A DNA stretch of 13,046 nt from Trichomonas tenax (taxonomy: Eukaryota > Parabasalia > Trichomonadida > Trichomonadidae), in contig JALKBU010001292.1 in NCBI GenBank assembly GCA_023091735.1, forward strand, positions 1 through 13,046, read 5' to 3'. Each line of letters begins with the position of its first letter. The stretch's first letter is position 1. Of the stretch, positions 1 to 7,600 are shown one piece after another. Under the pieces are notes generated by a model. It did no database searches. It saw only the letters and a program-made list of their open reading frames with translations, and had not been told where the DNA came from. A program made the position numbers and the translations under genes.

Positions 1-52
1 TCATTTACTCGAGTAAATCCCTAAAAATCAACCAATTTCACTAAATTCCATT

Positions 53-262
53 TTTTGGTTCAGCTTTTTCAGAAATGCCCCAAAACTCACGAAAACCATT
101 AATTTACTCCCATTTCTTCAGGGTTCCTCCCTTAGTTTTTGGTCATTTCTTCAGGGTTCCACACCTCATTTACTCCCATTTCTTCAGGGTTCCACACCTT
201 ATAAACTCCCGTAAACTCTCAAAATTTGAAGATTTTTCTTAATTTCAAAAGCTGAACCAAAA
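53..262. repeat. Inverted repeat flanking the direct-repeat block
   Basis: TTTTGGTTCAGCTTTT at 53-68 is the exact reverse complement of AAAAGCTGAACCAAAA at 247-262. Similarity continues imperfectly on the outer side (ATTCCA at 46-51 against a TGGAT-type match beyond 262). The arms enclose the triplicated repeat, giving about 210 bp in all. This could be a small non-autonomous foldback element or just part of a larger repeat cut by the window edge; no target-site duplication was established. Confidence 0.6.
102..199. repeat. Short direct repeats, CATTTCTTCAGGGTTCC unit, three copies
   Basis: The core CATTTCTTCAGGGTTCC occurs three times, starting at 111, 144 and 177. Copies 1 and 3 are preceded by ATTTACTCC, and copies 2 and 3 are followed by ACACCT, so copy 3 (167-199) is the fullest and the other two are partial. 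Spacing is 33 bp. No ORF crosses the block. It looks like a local duplication or part of a dispersed repeat; the family is not recognised. Confidence 0.85.
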
Positions 263-282
263 TCCACAAATATAAAAACATG

Positions 283-329
283 ACGAAATCTTTAAATCTT
301 AACGTGAAAACTTCACGAAATCATTAAAT
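283..329. repeat. Near-identical direct pair ACGAAATCWTTAAAT
   Basis: ACGAAATCTTTAAAT (283-297) and ACGAAATCATTAAAT (315-329) differ at one base and lie 32 bp apart. A looser relative (CACGAAAACCATTAAT) is at 89-104. They add to the repeat-rich character of the left end. No function is apparent. Confidence 0.55.
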
Positions 330-515
330 ATATTCATTTCTCCGGGCACAAAGCGAGCCTTGGCTCGCTGGGCTGCCCCATTTGTGTGTGTGTACTTTTC
401 GTTTTCTAACCTGAATGTTTCCGTTTTTGTCTTTCATGACATAATATAATGGATGTTGGATTCCTTTTGCGTCATTAATGATTATTGAGTTTCTTTCAGA
501 TCGACTCAAGCTCAT
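324..515 (-). CDS. Possible small basic protein, 63 aa (weak)
   Basis: A 63-codon minus-strand ORF starts at ATG 515-513 and ends before 324. The product is basic, with a central stretch around residues 29-45 (KDKNGNIQVRKRKVHTH). No family is recognised. For a real gene: it is head-to-head with the 92-aa gene, 52 nt between start codons, a spacing common for divergent promoters in compact protist genomes, and both proteins are small and basic. Against: it is short, and its last third runs through the GC-rich hairpin at 344-378, so those residues may only reflect the palindrome. It may be noncoding or the remnant of a mobile element. Confidence 0.25.
   Translation of the reverse strand: MSLSRSERNSIIINDAKGIQHPLYYVMKDKNGNIQVRKRKVHTHKWGSPASQGSLCARRNEYI
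344..378. other. GC-rich hairpin
   Basis: AGCGAGCC (352-359) pairs perfectly with GGCTCGCT (362-369) across a 2-nt loop. Outside this, GGGCA (344-348) can pair with TGCCC (374-378), extending the stem over bulges. It is strikingly GC-rich against an AT-rich background. Position and form would suit a transcript-end structure, a foldback element tip, or a recombination or cruciform site; the sequence does not decide. Confidence 0.7.
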
Positions 516-567
516 ATTTAATCTGAGTTAAAATAATATTTTTTAATTTTTTATCCAATATAAAACC

Positions 568-846
568 ATGACAGACATTGAAGCTCTTAAATCATCTTTG
601 AAGGAGGAAATATTAAATGAACTCAAGGCAACACATAAACCAAAGAAGAATAAAAAGTCAGAAGAAAGGACAGATGAAGGATTCACTCCAACAGAAGAGA
701 AACAAGTTAAACCTAAACGTAAATGCAGTGAAAAGCAGTTAGCAGCTCTTGCAGCAGGAAGACAGAAGAATCCGAGATGGATAAGTAAACGCCTGCGCGA
801 AGAAGAAGCAAAGAAGAAGCAGGAAGAACAGAAGAAGACTGAATAA
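568..846 (+). CDS. Small lysine-rich hypothetical protein, 92 aa
   Basis: The ORF runs from ATG 568 to TAA 844-846. The protein is highly charged: an acidic/hydrophobic N-terminal helix (residues 1-20), a Lys/Glu-rich linker (24-52), a compact segment around 53-72 (CSEKQLAALAAGRQKN, then PRW), and a Lys/Glu/Gln C-terminal helix (75-92) likely to form a coiled coil. No catalytic motif, signal peptide or membrane segment is visible. The basic block before C53 could bind nucleic acid or act as a nuclear signal, which is inference from composition. I do not recognise the family. A similar look (a basic tract followed by a short Ala-rich helix) is seen in small proteins of large DNA elements and viruses, but that is only an impression. 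A set of stem-loops follows directly after the stop codon. Confidence 0.55.
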   Translation: MTDIEALKSSLKEEILNELKATHKPKKNKKSEERTDEGFTPTEEKQVKPKRKCSEKQLAALAAGRQKNPRWISKRLREEEAKKKQEEQKKTE

Positions 847-849
847 GTT

Positions 850-927
850 TATGTTAAAATTATTTTTGTCATAGGTGAGTTTTTGGGTGAGCTTTCGGGT
901 GAGATCTCACATCTTCACCTTAACATA
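850..927. other. Nested stem-loop structure just after the stop codon
   Basis: Starting 4 nt after the TAA of the 92-aa gene, nested arms are visible: TATGTTAA (850-857) with TTAACATA (920-927), AGGTGA (873-878) with TCACCT (915-920), and the perfect 12-bp palindrome GTGAGATCTCAC (899-910) inside. GGTGAG is also repeated three times at 11-13 bp spacing (874, 886, 898). The position suits a structured 3' UTR or a transcript-end element, but the role is inferred from pairing alone. Confidence 0.55.
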
Positions 928-1063
928 GTTTAAGTCACACATGATAACATAAATGAAATTGTTAGTGTTACATGACATGATATCATAAATTCTATCACTA
1001 ATGATAAAATAAATTATATCATATATTTAAAATAAAAAATTAACGCTGATTTTGAAATTTATG

Positions 1064-1135
1064 AAATCTTTAATTCCCTATAAAGGAGCGAGGGCTCTTT
1101 TTAAGAGCTTGACATTTTAAAAAGTCATAAGATTT
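1064..1135. repeat. Hairpin cassette A with GGAGCGAGGGCT
   Basis: AAATCTT (1064-1070) and AAGATTT (1129-1135) form the outer arms. Inside are the 12-mer GGAGCGAGGGCT (1085-1096), the perfect hairpin GCTCTT-TTT-AAGAGC (1094-1108) and a near-palindrome GACATTTTAAAAAGTC (1111-1126). It shares the 12-mer with cassette B about 95 bp downstream. This may be a foldback repeat or a structured RNA; no known RNA family is recognised. Confidence 0.6.
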
Positions 1136-1169
1136 ATTTTTGACTTTGACGTGTAATGGTACCACTTTT

Positions 1170-1216
1170 AGAAATTGGCGGAGCGAGGGCTTTAGACCTC
1201 GAGTCTGCCAATTTCT
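1170..1216. repeat. Hairpin cassette B with GGAGCGAGGGCT
   Basis: AGAAATTGGC (1170-1179) is the exact reverse complement of GCCAATTTCT (1207-1216). The second copy of GGAGCGAGGGCT begins directly after the left arm (1180-1191), and CGAGG (1184-1188) pairs with CCTCG (1197-1201) in the interior. The result is a 47-nt two-tier stem-loop. The stems differ from those in cassette A while the 12-mer is kept, so the two look related rather than coincidental. Confidence 0.65.
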
Positions 1217-1340
1217 ATTTACTAACTAGTGACATAAAAAGGAAAAGGGAAAATTTGATGAAAATTTTCAAAAATCGAAAAACTTCGAAACTCGAGTTCA
1301 TAGACATCAATGATCAATCACGCTGAATATTATGTGTTAA

Positions 1341-1400
1341 ATATTTTTTACATGTTATATTGAATATTTACATGTCATATTAAATATTTACATGTCAAAA
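1341..1400 (+). promoter_or_regulatory. Three tandem 20-bp units carrying TTTACATGTYA
   Basis: Three consecutive 20-bp units (1341-1360, 1361-1380, 1381-1400) carry TTTACATGTTA, TTTACATGTCA and TTTACATGTCA at the same phase, at 1347, 1367 and 1387. The last copy ends 31 nt before the ATG of the leucine-rich-repeat gene. The same word, or its sister TTTACATGACA, lies upstream of two other genes in this window in the same sense orientation, so a transcription-factor binding array is the likely reading. The factor is unknown. Confidence 0.6.
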
Positions 1401-1428
1401 ATTATTTTGAGTGTAGTCTTCAAAAAAA

Positions 1429-2622
1429 ATGAGCAATGATTCGCAGCTGGTGACAGTTTTGAATTTAAGTCGCCAGCAGGATACGACAGAGCGCGAGAAA
1501 ATACAGTTTCTGAGAAATGACTTATTTTTCCAGTACAGTTTCCTTCTAGAACTCGATTTATCAAATAACAATCTGAAATTTCTTCCTTTGTCAATTTCAC
1601 AATGCTTTTTGCTTGAAAGAATCAACATATCATATAATCCTATCGTTATTCCACCACTTGTTTTGTTCTCGCTCCCTAAAATTCGTCAACATCCAGAAAA
1701 TCTCCGTTTTGGAGAAAACCAAAAATGTTCACAATATATGGTAAAGAGAATACTAAGTGAAAGCAGTCAAATGAATCAACTTATTATCAATTTTACTGAA
1801 CCAGATAATTCAATAACGACCATTTCAATTTCTCCTTCAACAACATTGAATGAATTGTTTACATTAACTCACCCCGAGCTGTCACATCTGAAAGATTATC
1901 TTTTTATTGTAAGAACAGCTGAAGAAAAATATAAATTATATTTATCACCAGATACGATTCCAATTGCACCATATTTTTATCCTGATGCCAAATGGGCTTT
2001 GGAACTTAAGTATATTCCTTCATCTATTATTCCCCAAATTTTACCACTAATTAAGCTTTATATTCAACAGCAAAAGGAAATTTACAACAACGATCTTGTT
2101 TTGACACAGGCCCTGAACTTTATTCCATCAAGAATACCAACAGCTGATGATGTTAAGAACTTATTAAATATACTTCGAAAATCGAATTTATTTTCAGCCA
2201 GACACTTCATAGCATATCTCGAAAATGATAAGAAATTAGATATCGCTGCAGCAAATGATTGTATTACAGTCAGGAGCTATAATTCTAAGAATTATACGTG
2301 TTTCAAGCAAAACTCGATTTCATTTGATTGCATTAACACAATATTCCTCTTAGTTTGTGGCGACATGGCTGTAAAGCTGAATAAGAATTTAGCATCAGGC
2401 CTATTACCATTGTTTGCAATGGCGATAGAGAAAAGCAACTTGATAATTAAAAACACCGATGATCTTTCAGACTTCGTTGCATCATCAGATGAAGCAATTG
2501 ATTCAATCAAGCATGACACGAAACCACTCAATGTCACTGAAGACCAGATAGATAATTTACTGCAGAAGCTGAAGGAGTATAAATCATCCAAAGTTATGTT
2601 CACAGCAAATGAAAACTTGTAA
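1429..2622 (+). CDS. Leucine-rich-repeat protein with FERM-like region, 397 aa
   Basis: The ORF starts at ATG 1429, just after a run of seven A, and ends at TAA 2620-2622. About two to three leucine-rich repeats occupy residues 7-85; the clearest are LLELDLSNNNLKFLPLSISQ (39-58) and LLERINISYNPIVIPP (61-76). A ubiquitin-like segment follows (about 116-182), then WALELKYIPSSIIPQ leading into an amphipathic helix (189-222), which resembles the F1-to-F2 junction of FERM domains. Residues about 255-340 have alternating strands and a final long helix (LASGLLPLFAMAIEK, 321-335), as in a FERM F3/PTB lobe. The C-terminus ends in a charged helix (369-388). FERM proteins usually link membranes or adhesion receptors to actin; that role is inference here. 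The F2 lobe looks short, so the FERM call is tentative, while the LRR call is firm. There is no signal peptide or transmembrane segment. Three TTTACATGTYA units lie directly upstream. The gene converges with the Sec23/24-like gene, leaving 72 bp between stops. Confidence 0.75.
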   Translation: MSNDSQLVTVLNLSRQQDTTEREKIQFLRNDLFFQYSFLLELDLSNNNLKFLPLSISQCFLLERINISYNPIVIPPLVLFSLPKIRQHPENLRFGENQKCSQYMVKRILSESSQMNQLIINFTEPDNSITTISISPSTTLNELFTLTHPELSHLKDYLFIVRTAEEKYKLYLSPDTIPIAPYFYPDAKWALELKYIPSSIIPQILPLIKLYIQQQKEIYNNDLVLTQALNFIPSRIPTADDVKNLLNILRKSNLFSARHFIAYLENDKKLDIAAANDCITVRSYNSKNYTCFKQNSISFDCINTIFLLVCGDMAVKLNKNLASGLLPLFAMAIEKSNLIIKNTDDLSDFVASSDEAIDSIKHDTKPLNVTEDQIDNLLQKLKEYKSSKVMFTANENL

Positions 2623-2694
2623 TTTTGTTAGTTTTTGTTTTGTAATTGTTCGCGATTAAATATTTGTATTTTTTAGATAGATATAATATATAGT

Positions 2695-4350
2695 TTAAAA
2701 AACAGATTCAATGACTTTGTGGAGTAACCAATAATTGTAGTTGTTGTCTTTGTTTGGTTGCGTGCATTGTTCGATAAATGGAATATCACCAAGATTTGAA
2801 ATCGAAATTAACTCACTACAATCTTCATTTCCAGTGATGTGTAGTAAGTGTATATTCTTCCTGACATCGAAAAGAGCAGACTCGTTGCTAAGCAGACCTG
2901 CATGCAAAACAGTTTTCTGTGATGGATTGGATTTTAATGTAACTAAAGGTGATAAAAGGTTCATAATATCTTCATCATTTCTAGAAAGGATCTCATTTGC
3001 AATTTCAGGATCTGACACAAGCTGTAAAGCCCCTGCGGCGACTTTAAGACGTTCAAAGTTCCCAATATCTAATATTTCCTTGAAATAATATGAGCGAAGA
3101 ATCGACATGAAAATGTTCAGCTGTTCATCGTATGCCTCTTTGTTGAGAATTTTCAGTGCTATCATTGATGCAGCAGCTCCAACAATGGCGTTGATGTTTA
3201 GTGATCTCCTTATTTGGCTTTGGTCACTCAAGAATTGCAATTTCACAGGAATTATTCGCTTAAATCTTCTCACATTCGAATCAAAATACTGAATTACAAT
3301 TCTCATATCTGGAACTAAACCTTTTGTCAAGTTTCTATCAATATTCAGCATGAATCGAATATTGTCACCAGCAACGATCTTATTGTAAATATATCTATCG
3401 CCTGGACAAGAACAGAAGTTTCCAATACAAGTCGTGCTGACAATCGAAGATGATCCATGAACATAAACACAGCAAAATCGTGCATATGGAAGAATAACAA
3501 GATCATAAAAATCTTTCATGAGAAGGTTGACTTGTTCATATCCATAATGTCTGATGTGACTGCTTGATTCTTTAATTAGACGCGATACATTTGGCCTTTG
3601 CATTTCTCCAAGAAAAGCGAAATTAAATGAAAGGTGATATTTTTGGCATTGAAGAATTATTTGCTCAATCTGTTCATCGGAAGCGTCTTGGGTTTGGTCT
3701 GAAGATATGAATAAAACAGGCGTTCGCAAGTCTGCAATATATCGATTGAGATAAATTAGTAAAGTGCCTAAAGAGACAGAAACTGGTTCTGGCTCGAGAT
3801 TTTCAAGTATGTCGATGTATTTAAGAAAGAGATCACCCATTGTATTTGCTTCAAAATATATCATTTCGCAATTTAATGGGAATTCTTCAGATAAATCGGG
3901 GAATGTTGAGAAACAAAATGATTTTCTATCCTTTTTTATAAAAGGAACACGTACCGTTTGGCCATAAACTATAATTGTTATGGCACAAAATGGATTTGAT
4001 TTTATAAAATTGCGCATTTCATTGCAAAACTGTTTGACCAGGCCGCTTTCGACGGTTTTATGTGAAACTTCGAGTATTATTGTATAAGCTTTTTGATTTA
4101 AACTTGGCTGATAAATAATTTGTGTTTTATTGAACTCCTCTGTATCAGTGGGGTGATATATATCGCATATATTTTGGATGTCCGTGATTTTTATGTTTTG
4201 ATATATTTGATTTAAAGTTGGAACTTTTGGATTTTCAACAGGAAAAGGAGTAACTGAAAAATAATAGGATGAACCGATGATAGGGATATTAATGGGAGAA
4301 TGGCTATAGAATGAAGGCGCCTGGTTCAAAAATAAAGGAATTTCACACAT
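2695..4350 (-). CDS. Divergent, short Sec23/Sec24-like protein, 551 aa
   Basis: The ORF starts at ATG 4350-4348 and ends with TAA at 2697-2695, in a TAAA context. The fold order resembles COPII coat subunits. A von Willebrand A-like trunk spans about 88-285 (AYTIILEVSHKTVESGLV, then AITIIVYGQTVRVPF at 123-137, then TPVLFISSDQ at 210-219). A beta-sandwich segment spans about 290-375, ending in VIQYFDSNVRRFKRIIPVKL (352-371), which matches the Sec23/24 segment with an Arg-Arg pair after the Tyr. A helical region follows at about 380-470. Sec23/24 proteins form the inner COPII coat on ER exit sites. This one is short (family members are usually above 700 aa). It has no CxxC pairs for the zinc finger expected before the trunk, and no clear gelsolin domain after the helical part, although 480-551 could be a remnant. 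It may be a specialised paralogue. Upstream are two TTTACATGACA words and two TCACT initiator-like sites. Confidence 0.7.
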   Translation of the reverse strand: MCEIPLFLNQAPSFYSHSPINIPIIGSSYYFSVTPFPVENPKVPTLNQIYQNIKITDIQNICDIYHPTDTEEFNKTQIIYQPSLNQKAYTIILEVSHKTVESGLVKQFCNEMRNFIKSNPFCAITIIVYGQTVRVPFIKKDRKSFCFSTFPDLSEEFPLNCEMIYFEANTMGDLFLKYIDILENLEPEPVSVSLGTLLIYLNRYIADLRTPVLFISSDQTQDASDEQIEQIILQCQKYHLSFNFAFLGEMQRPNVSRLIKESSSHIRHYGYEQVNLLMKDFYDLVILPYARFCCVYVHGSSSIVSTTCIGNFCSCPGDRYIYNKIVAGDNIRFMLNIDRNLTKGLVPDMRIVIQYFDSNVRRFKRIIPVKLQFLSDQSQIRRSLNINAIVGAAASMIALKILNKEAYDEQLNIFMSILRSYYFKEILDIGNFERLKVAAGALQLVSDPEIANEILSRNDEDIMNLLSPLVTLKSNPSQKTVLHAGLLSNESALFDVRKNIHLLHITGNEDCSELISISNLGDIPFIEQCTQPNKDNNYNYWLLHKVIESVF

Positions 4351-4470
4351 GACTTATTTTTTGCTAAAAAGTGACAAAATTATATTCATTGCGATAAAAA
4401 GTGACTAAATTTTGTCATGTAAATATTAATTTGGCAAAATGTTATGTAAACTATTTTTGTCATGTAAAAT
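4351..4470 (-). promoter_or_regulatory. Promoter region of the Sec23/24-like gene
   Basis: On the minus strand, reading toward the gene, are exact TTTACATGACA words at 4468-4458 and 4423-4413 plus a variant TTTACATAACA at 4450-4440. Two GTCACTTTTT words follow at 4405-4396 and 4375-4366. TCACT matches the parabasalid initiator consensus known from Trichomonas vaginalis (TCA+1 Py T/A). Using the nearer copy would start transcription at about 4372 and give a 22-nt leader, in line with the short leaders known there. The start site itself is inferred. Confidence 0.55.
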
Positions 4471-4612
4471 ACGATTTTGTCGATTTATTAAACTGCAGTT
4501 TCGATGTGTTTCTCATGCTATCTTTAAACTTATTTTTAAAGATTATCCCGATTCTATTTAGATCAATAAAAATAATCTAATTTGGATTCTAATTTATATA
4601 ATATTTTACAGA

Positions 4613-7600
4613 TTATTGTCTAATTTGGGCACAACATGGTATGAGGATCTGTTCCTTTACCTTAGGGAAGTTGGAGTGCTTCTCGAGAATGACACGTGCG
4701 ACTTTAATTGCTTCAACAGGATTCTGGGCTTTCATTAAGTTAAATGCAAGTCTGTAACCAATATTGCAATCGTTCTTTGATGTGAGTTCCCAAGCGGAAT
4801 AAAGGGATTCTGATGCTCCAATGTTATCCTTTTTCTTCTCGAAGATAGATGCTGTCATTTCCCAAGCTTTAACACAGCTCTTGTCGAGATCGGTTGCTTG
4901 CTGGATATAATTTTCTGCTTCATCTATCGCACCACTCTTCAGAGAGATCTGCGTCATCATCAAATAGGCTTCGACATAACTTGCAATGGCAGCAACATTT
5001 GGCTCCTCGTGGATAATAGAGTTTAAGTTTCTTGTGACATTATTCTGCTGGTCGAGGCACATGTAGCAACGGCAGCGACCAATAATTGTTGCAATATCAT
5101 CGCTTTCGTTTCTATTGTAAATCTTGAGGGCTTCCTTGACTGAATCTTGAGTGTTCCTTGATAGCAAAAGTGTAGCACGAAGTGGCTCTGTATCGACGCC
5201 ATTCATCTCGAGCTTCCTGAGGATCTTTTCAGCAGCTTCGATTTCATTTTGTGTCGCGATTGCCTTAGTTTCACACCAGACGAAGCGACGCTGTGGGTTG
5301 GCGTAGATATGGAATGAATATAACTGAGCGTTAATTCCCCACTCAGGATCATTTCTGATTGCATGGAAACACTCAATAGCCTTCATTGGCTCACCAATGT
5401 AGAAGTTGTACAAACCACTGCAGAACTTGAATCCAGGCTCTTCTTTATTGCATTTTGTGAAATATTCAGGAACTTTGTCAAGTAATCCTCTGCGAGCAGA
5501 GATTTCGATAAGTCTAACAAGTGTATGGAAGAATGTTGGATTTGCGTTAAATGAAGCTTCAAGTTCAGCAATGTTTTCCGCTGCTGATATTTCTGCGAGA
5601 ATCATTGTTGCTTCTTCGCAGTTCGGGTTATCTTTGATTAATCTCTGGCAAGCGTCCTTCGCATCATCCTTGCGACCACTGTCGGAATAAAGGTGTGCGA
5701 GCATCAGGAGAGCCTCGTTTCCACCTACATCAAGATCAGCTGCTTTCTTGAGATATGTTTCGGCTGAGTCTAATGGCTTTCCTGAATCCATTATTGCTTC
5801 AGCAGATTTGATATACAACTGTGCAGCCTTCTTGTTGATTTCAAGCTTGGCATCTGCTGGAATATCAACTCTGTTAGCAGCAGTGAGCTTGTCGTATACA
5901 TTCAAGGCTTCTGAGATGTATGTCGAAACTTCTTCGCCGTCTCTCTTGAGTGAAATAATGCTCAATAGTTCAGCAAGCTGAGCATAAATGGACTGCTTTT
6001 CCCAGTCGCCTCCATCTGGGTCGATTTCGTCCATGACTTGCTGGGTGATTTCTTCTGCATCATCGTAATATCTGAGCTTCAGCAAAACATGGCATCTTTC
6101 TAATATAACCTTGTAATCACCTTCAGAGTTTGCTGCAGCCCTTTCATACTCCCTAAGAGCATCTTCAAATCTGTGAACGATCATGAAGGCTCTAGCAAGA
6201 TGAATTGCAGCCTTTGTATCGCTTATTTCCATATCAGCTGCTCTCTGGAAGCATTTAACGGCATCGTCGAAACGCTTGACGTTCATTAATGCATCGCCAA
6301 GTAATGTTAAGTTTGTCTTTGTTTCTGCCTGAGCAACTAAAGCTCTGAAGCATCTGATGTATGCGGCTTTGTCGTTTAACTTCTCAAGGTAGATGTCGGC
6401 CTGTTTCTTCTTTGCAGCAGTGAATAACGGAGACTTTGGCTCAAAGCTATCCAAGATAGTAATGGCATCTGGAATCTTATCTGTGTCTGCAAGAATTGCT
6501 GCCTTTGTGAGCTTCAATTGGCCATTTTCACTTTCGCTAGTAAACTTCTGGAGTGCGTCATCAATGTTGCTGATTGATTCCTTTGTCTTTCCTTGCGCCT
6601 TGAGAACATTTGACAAGAATATGATCATGTTTAACTTCTCCGGAGGTTTTGCAGAGATGTATTCACCTGTCTTCATCATTGCATTGACACTCTCAACAGC
6701 TTTGTCGAACTGGCCTCTTGCGAAATGCAATTCAGCTAATATCATGTTGTATCTCAGTGATGATCTGATACTGAAATCATAGGAAACAGCTCTGTTAAGA
6801 GCAGCATCGGCTTCTTCGAACTGCTTCATTTGGAGACGAATTTGGGCCAAAAGAAGATGACAGTGTGAAGCATTGAAGCCCCACTTTGAATTCAAAACGA
6901 AATTGATGGCTTTGATAACTTGCACAAATCTTCCTTCACCGAAACCGAGAACAGCCAAGTAGTAGCTGAAAGGTACAGAGCCTGGAACGAATTCGAGCAT
7001 GCGAATGATTAAATCGCAAACATCTCCATTACGTGCATCAGCAACAGTTCTGTCTAATGTGCTGCAGTGTTCCATAGCTTCATTCAAAGCTTCACAGAAA
7101 TCTGGGAGTCTGATGTTAACAACTTGATCGACGAATAAATCTAATGGAAGTCTCTTCTCTGTGCTCTGGCGTGCACTCTGCGGAGAAAAGATTTGCGATG
7201 CCATTTCTACATGTGAATGCATCGCTGATATCAATTCATCAATACTTGATGGTAATTGATTCAATCTGTTCATTCTTTCTCTGAGAGTGGCGACGGCGAC
7301 CTGATAGGAACTGTCAGAAAGCATAGCACTCAGCAATTCCAACTGACTTGAGGCGTCATTCATGTCTTTCATCGAGATATAAGCTGAAACTAATGACGTG
7401 AAAGCGCCAACAGCCTCAGCATCCAAAACAATTGAATTCTGTAAGTACTGAATAGCATCTGAAGGGCGGTTCGTTGCGATTAAAAGTTCACCGTAAACTT
7501 GAAGGAATGAAGAATTATCGCTATTCGTGTTCAAAAGTGGTGTGAATAACTTAATGAGTGATTGTACAATAGCTGGATCCTTCCAACAAAGTGCATAAAT

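Larger units (their letters stand above)
847..1340. other. Gene-free spacer with stem-loop cassettes
   Basis: No ORF longer than a few dozen codons looks genuine here. After the structure at 850-927 comes a very AT-rich stretch with repeated ATGATA/TATCAT words (940-1025), including one TTACATGACA word at 968-977 that matches the dispersed upstream motif except for its first base. Two hairpin cassettes follow (1064-1135 and 1170-1216). Positions 1217-1340 show nothing further recognisable. Confidence 0.6.

Noticed and set aside
1388..2603. Minus-strand ORFs of 70-103 codons overlapping the LRR gene
   Set aside because: Shadows; the plus strand carries clear leucine-rich repeats.
2741..3967. 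Plus-strand ORFs of 61-115 codons within the Sec23/24-like gene
   Set aside because: Antisense shadows with no independent motif or start context.
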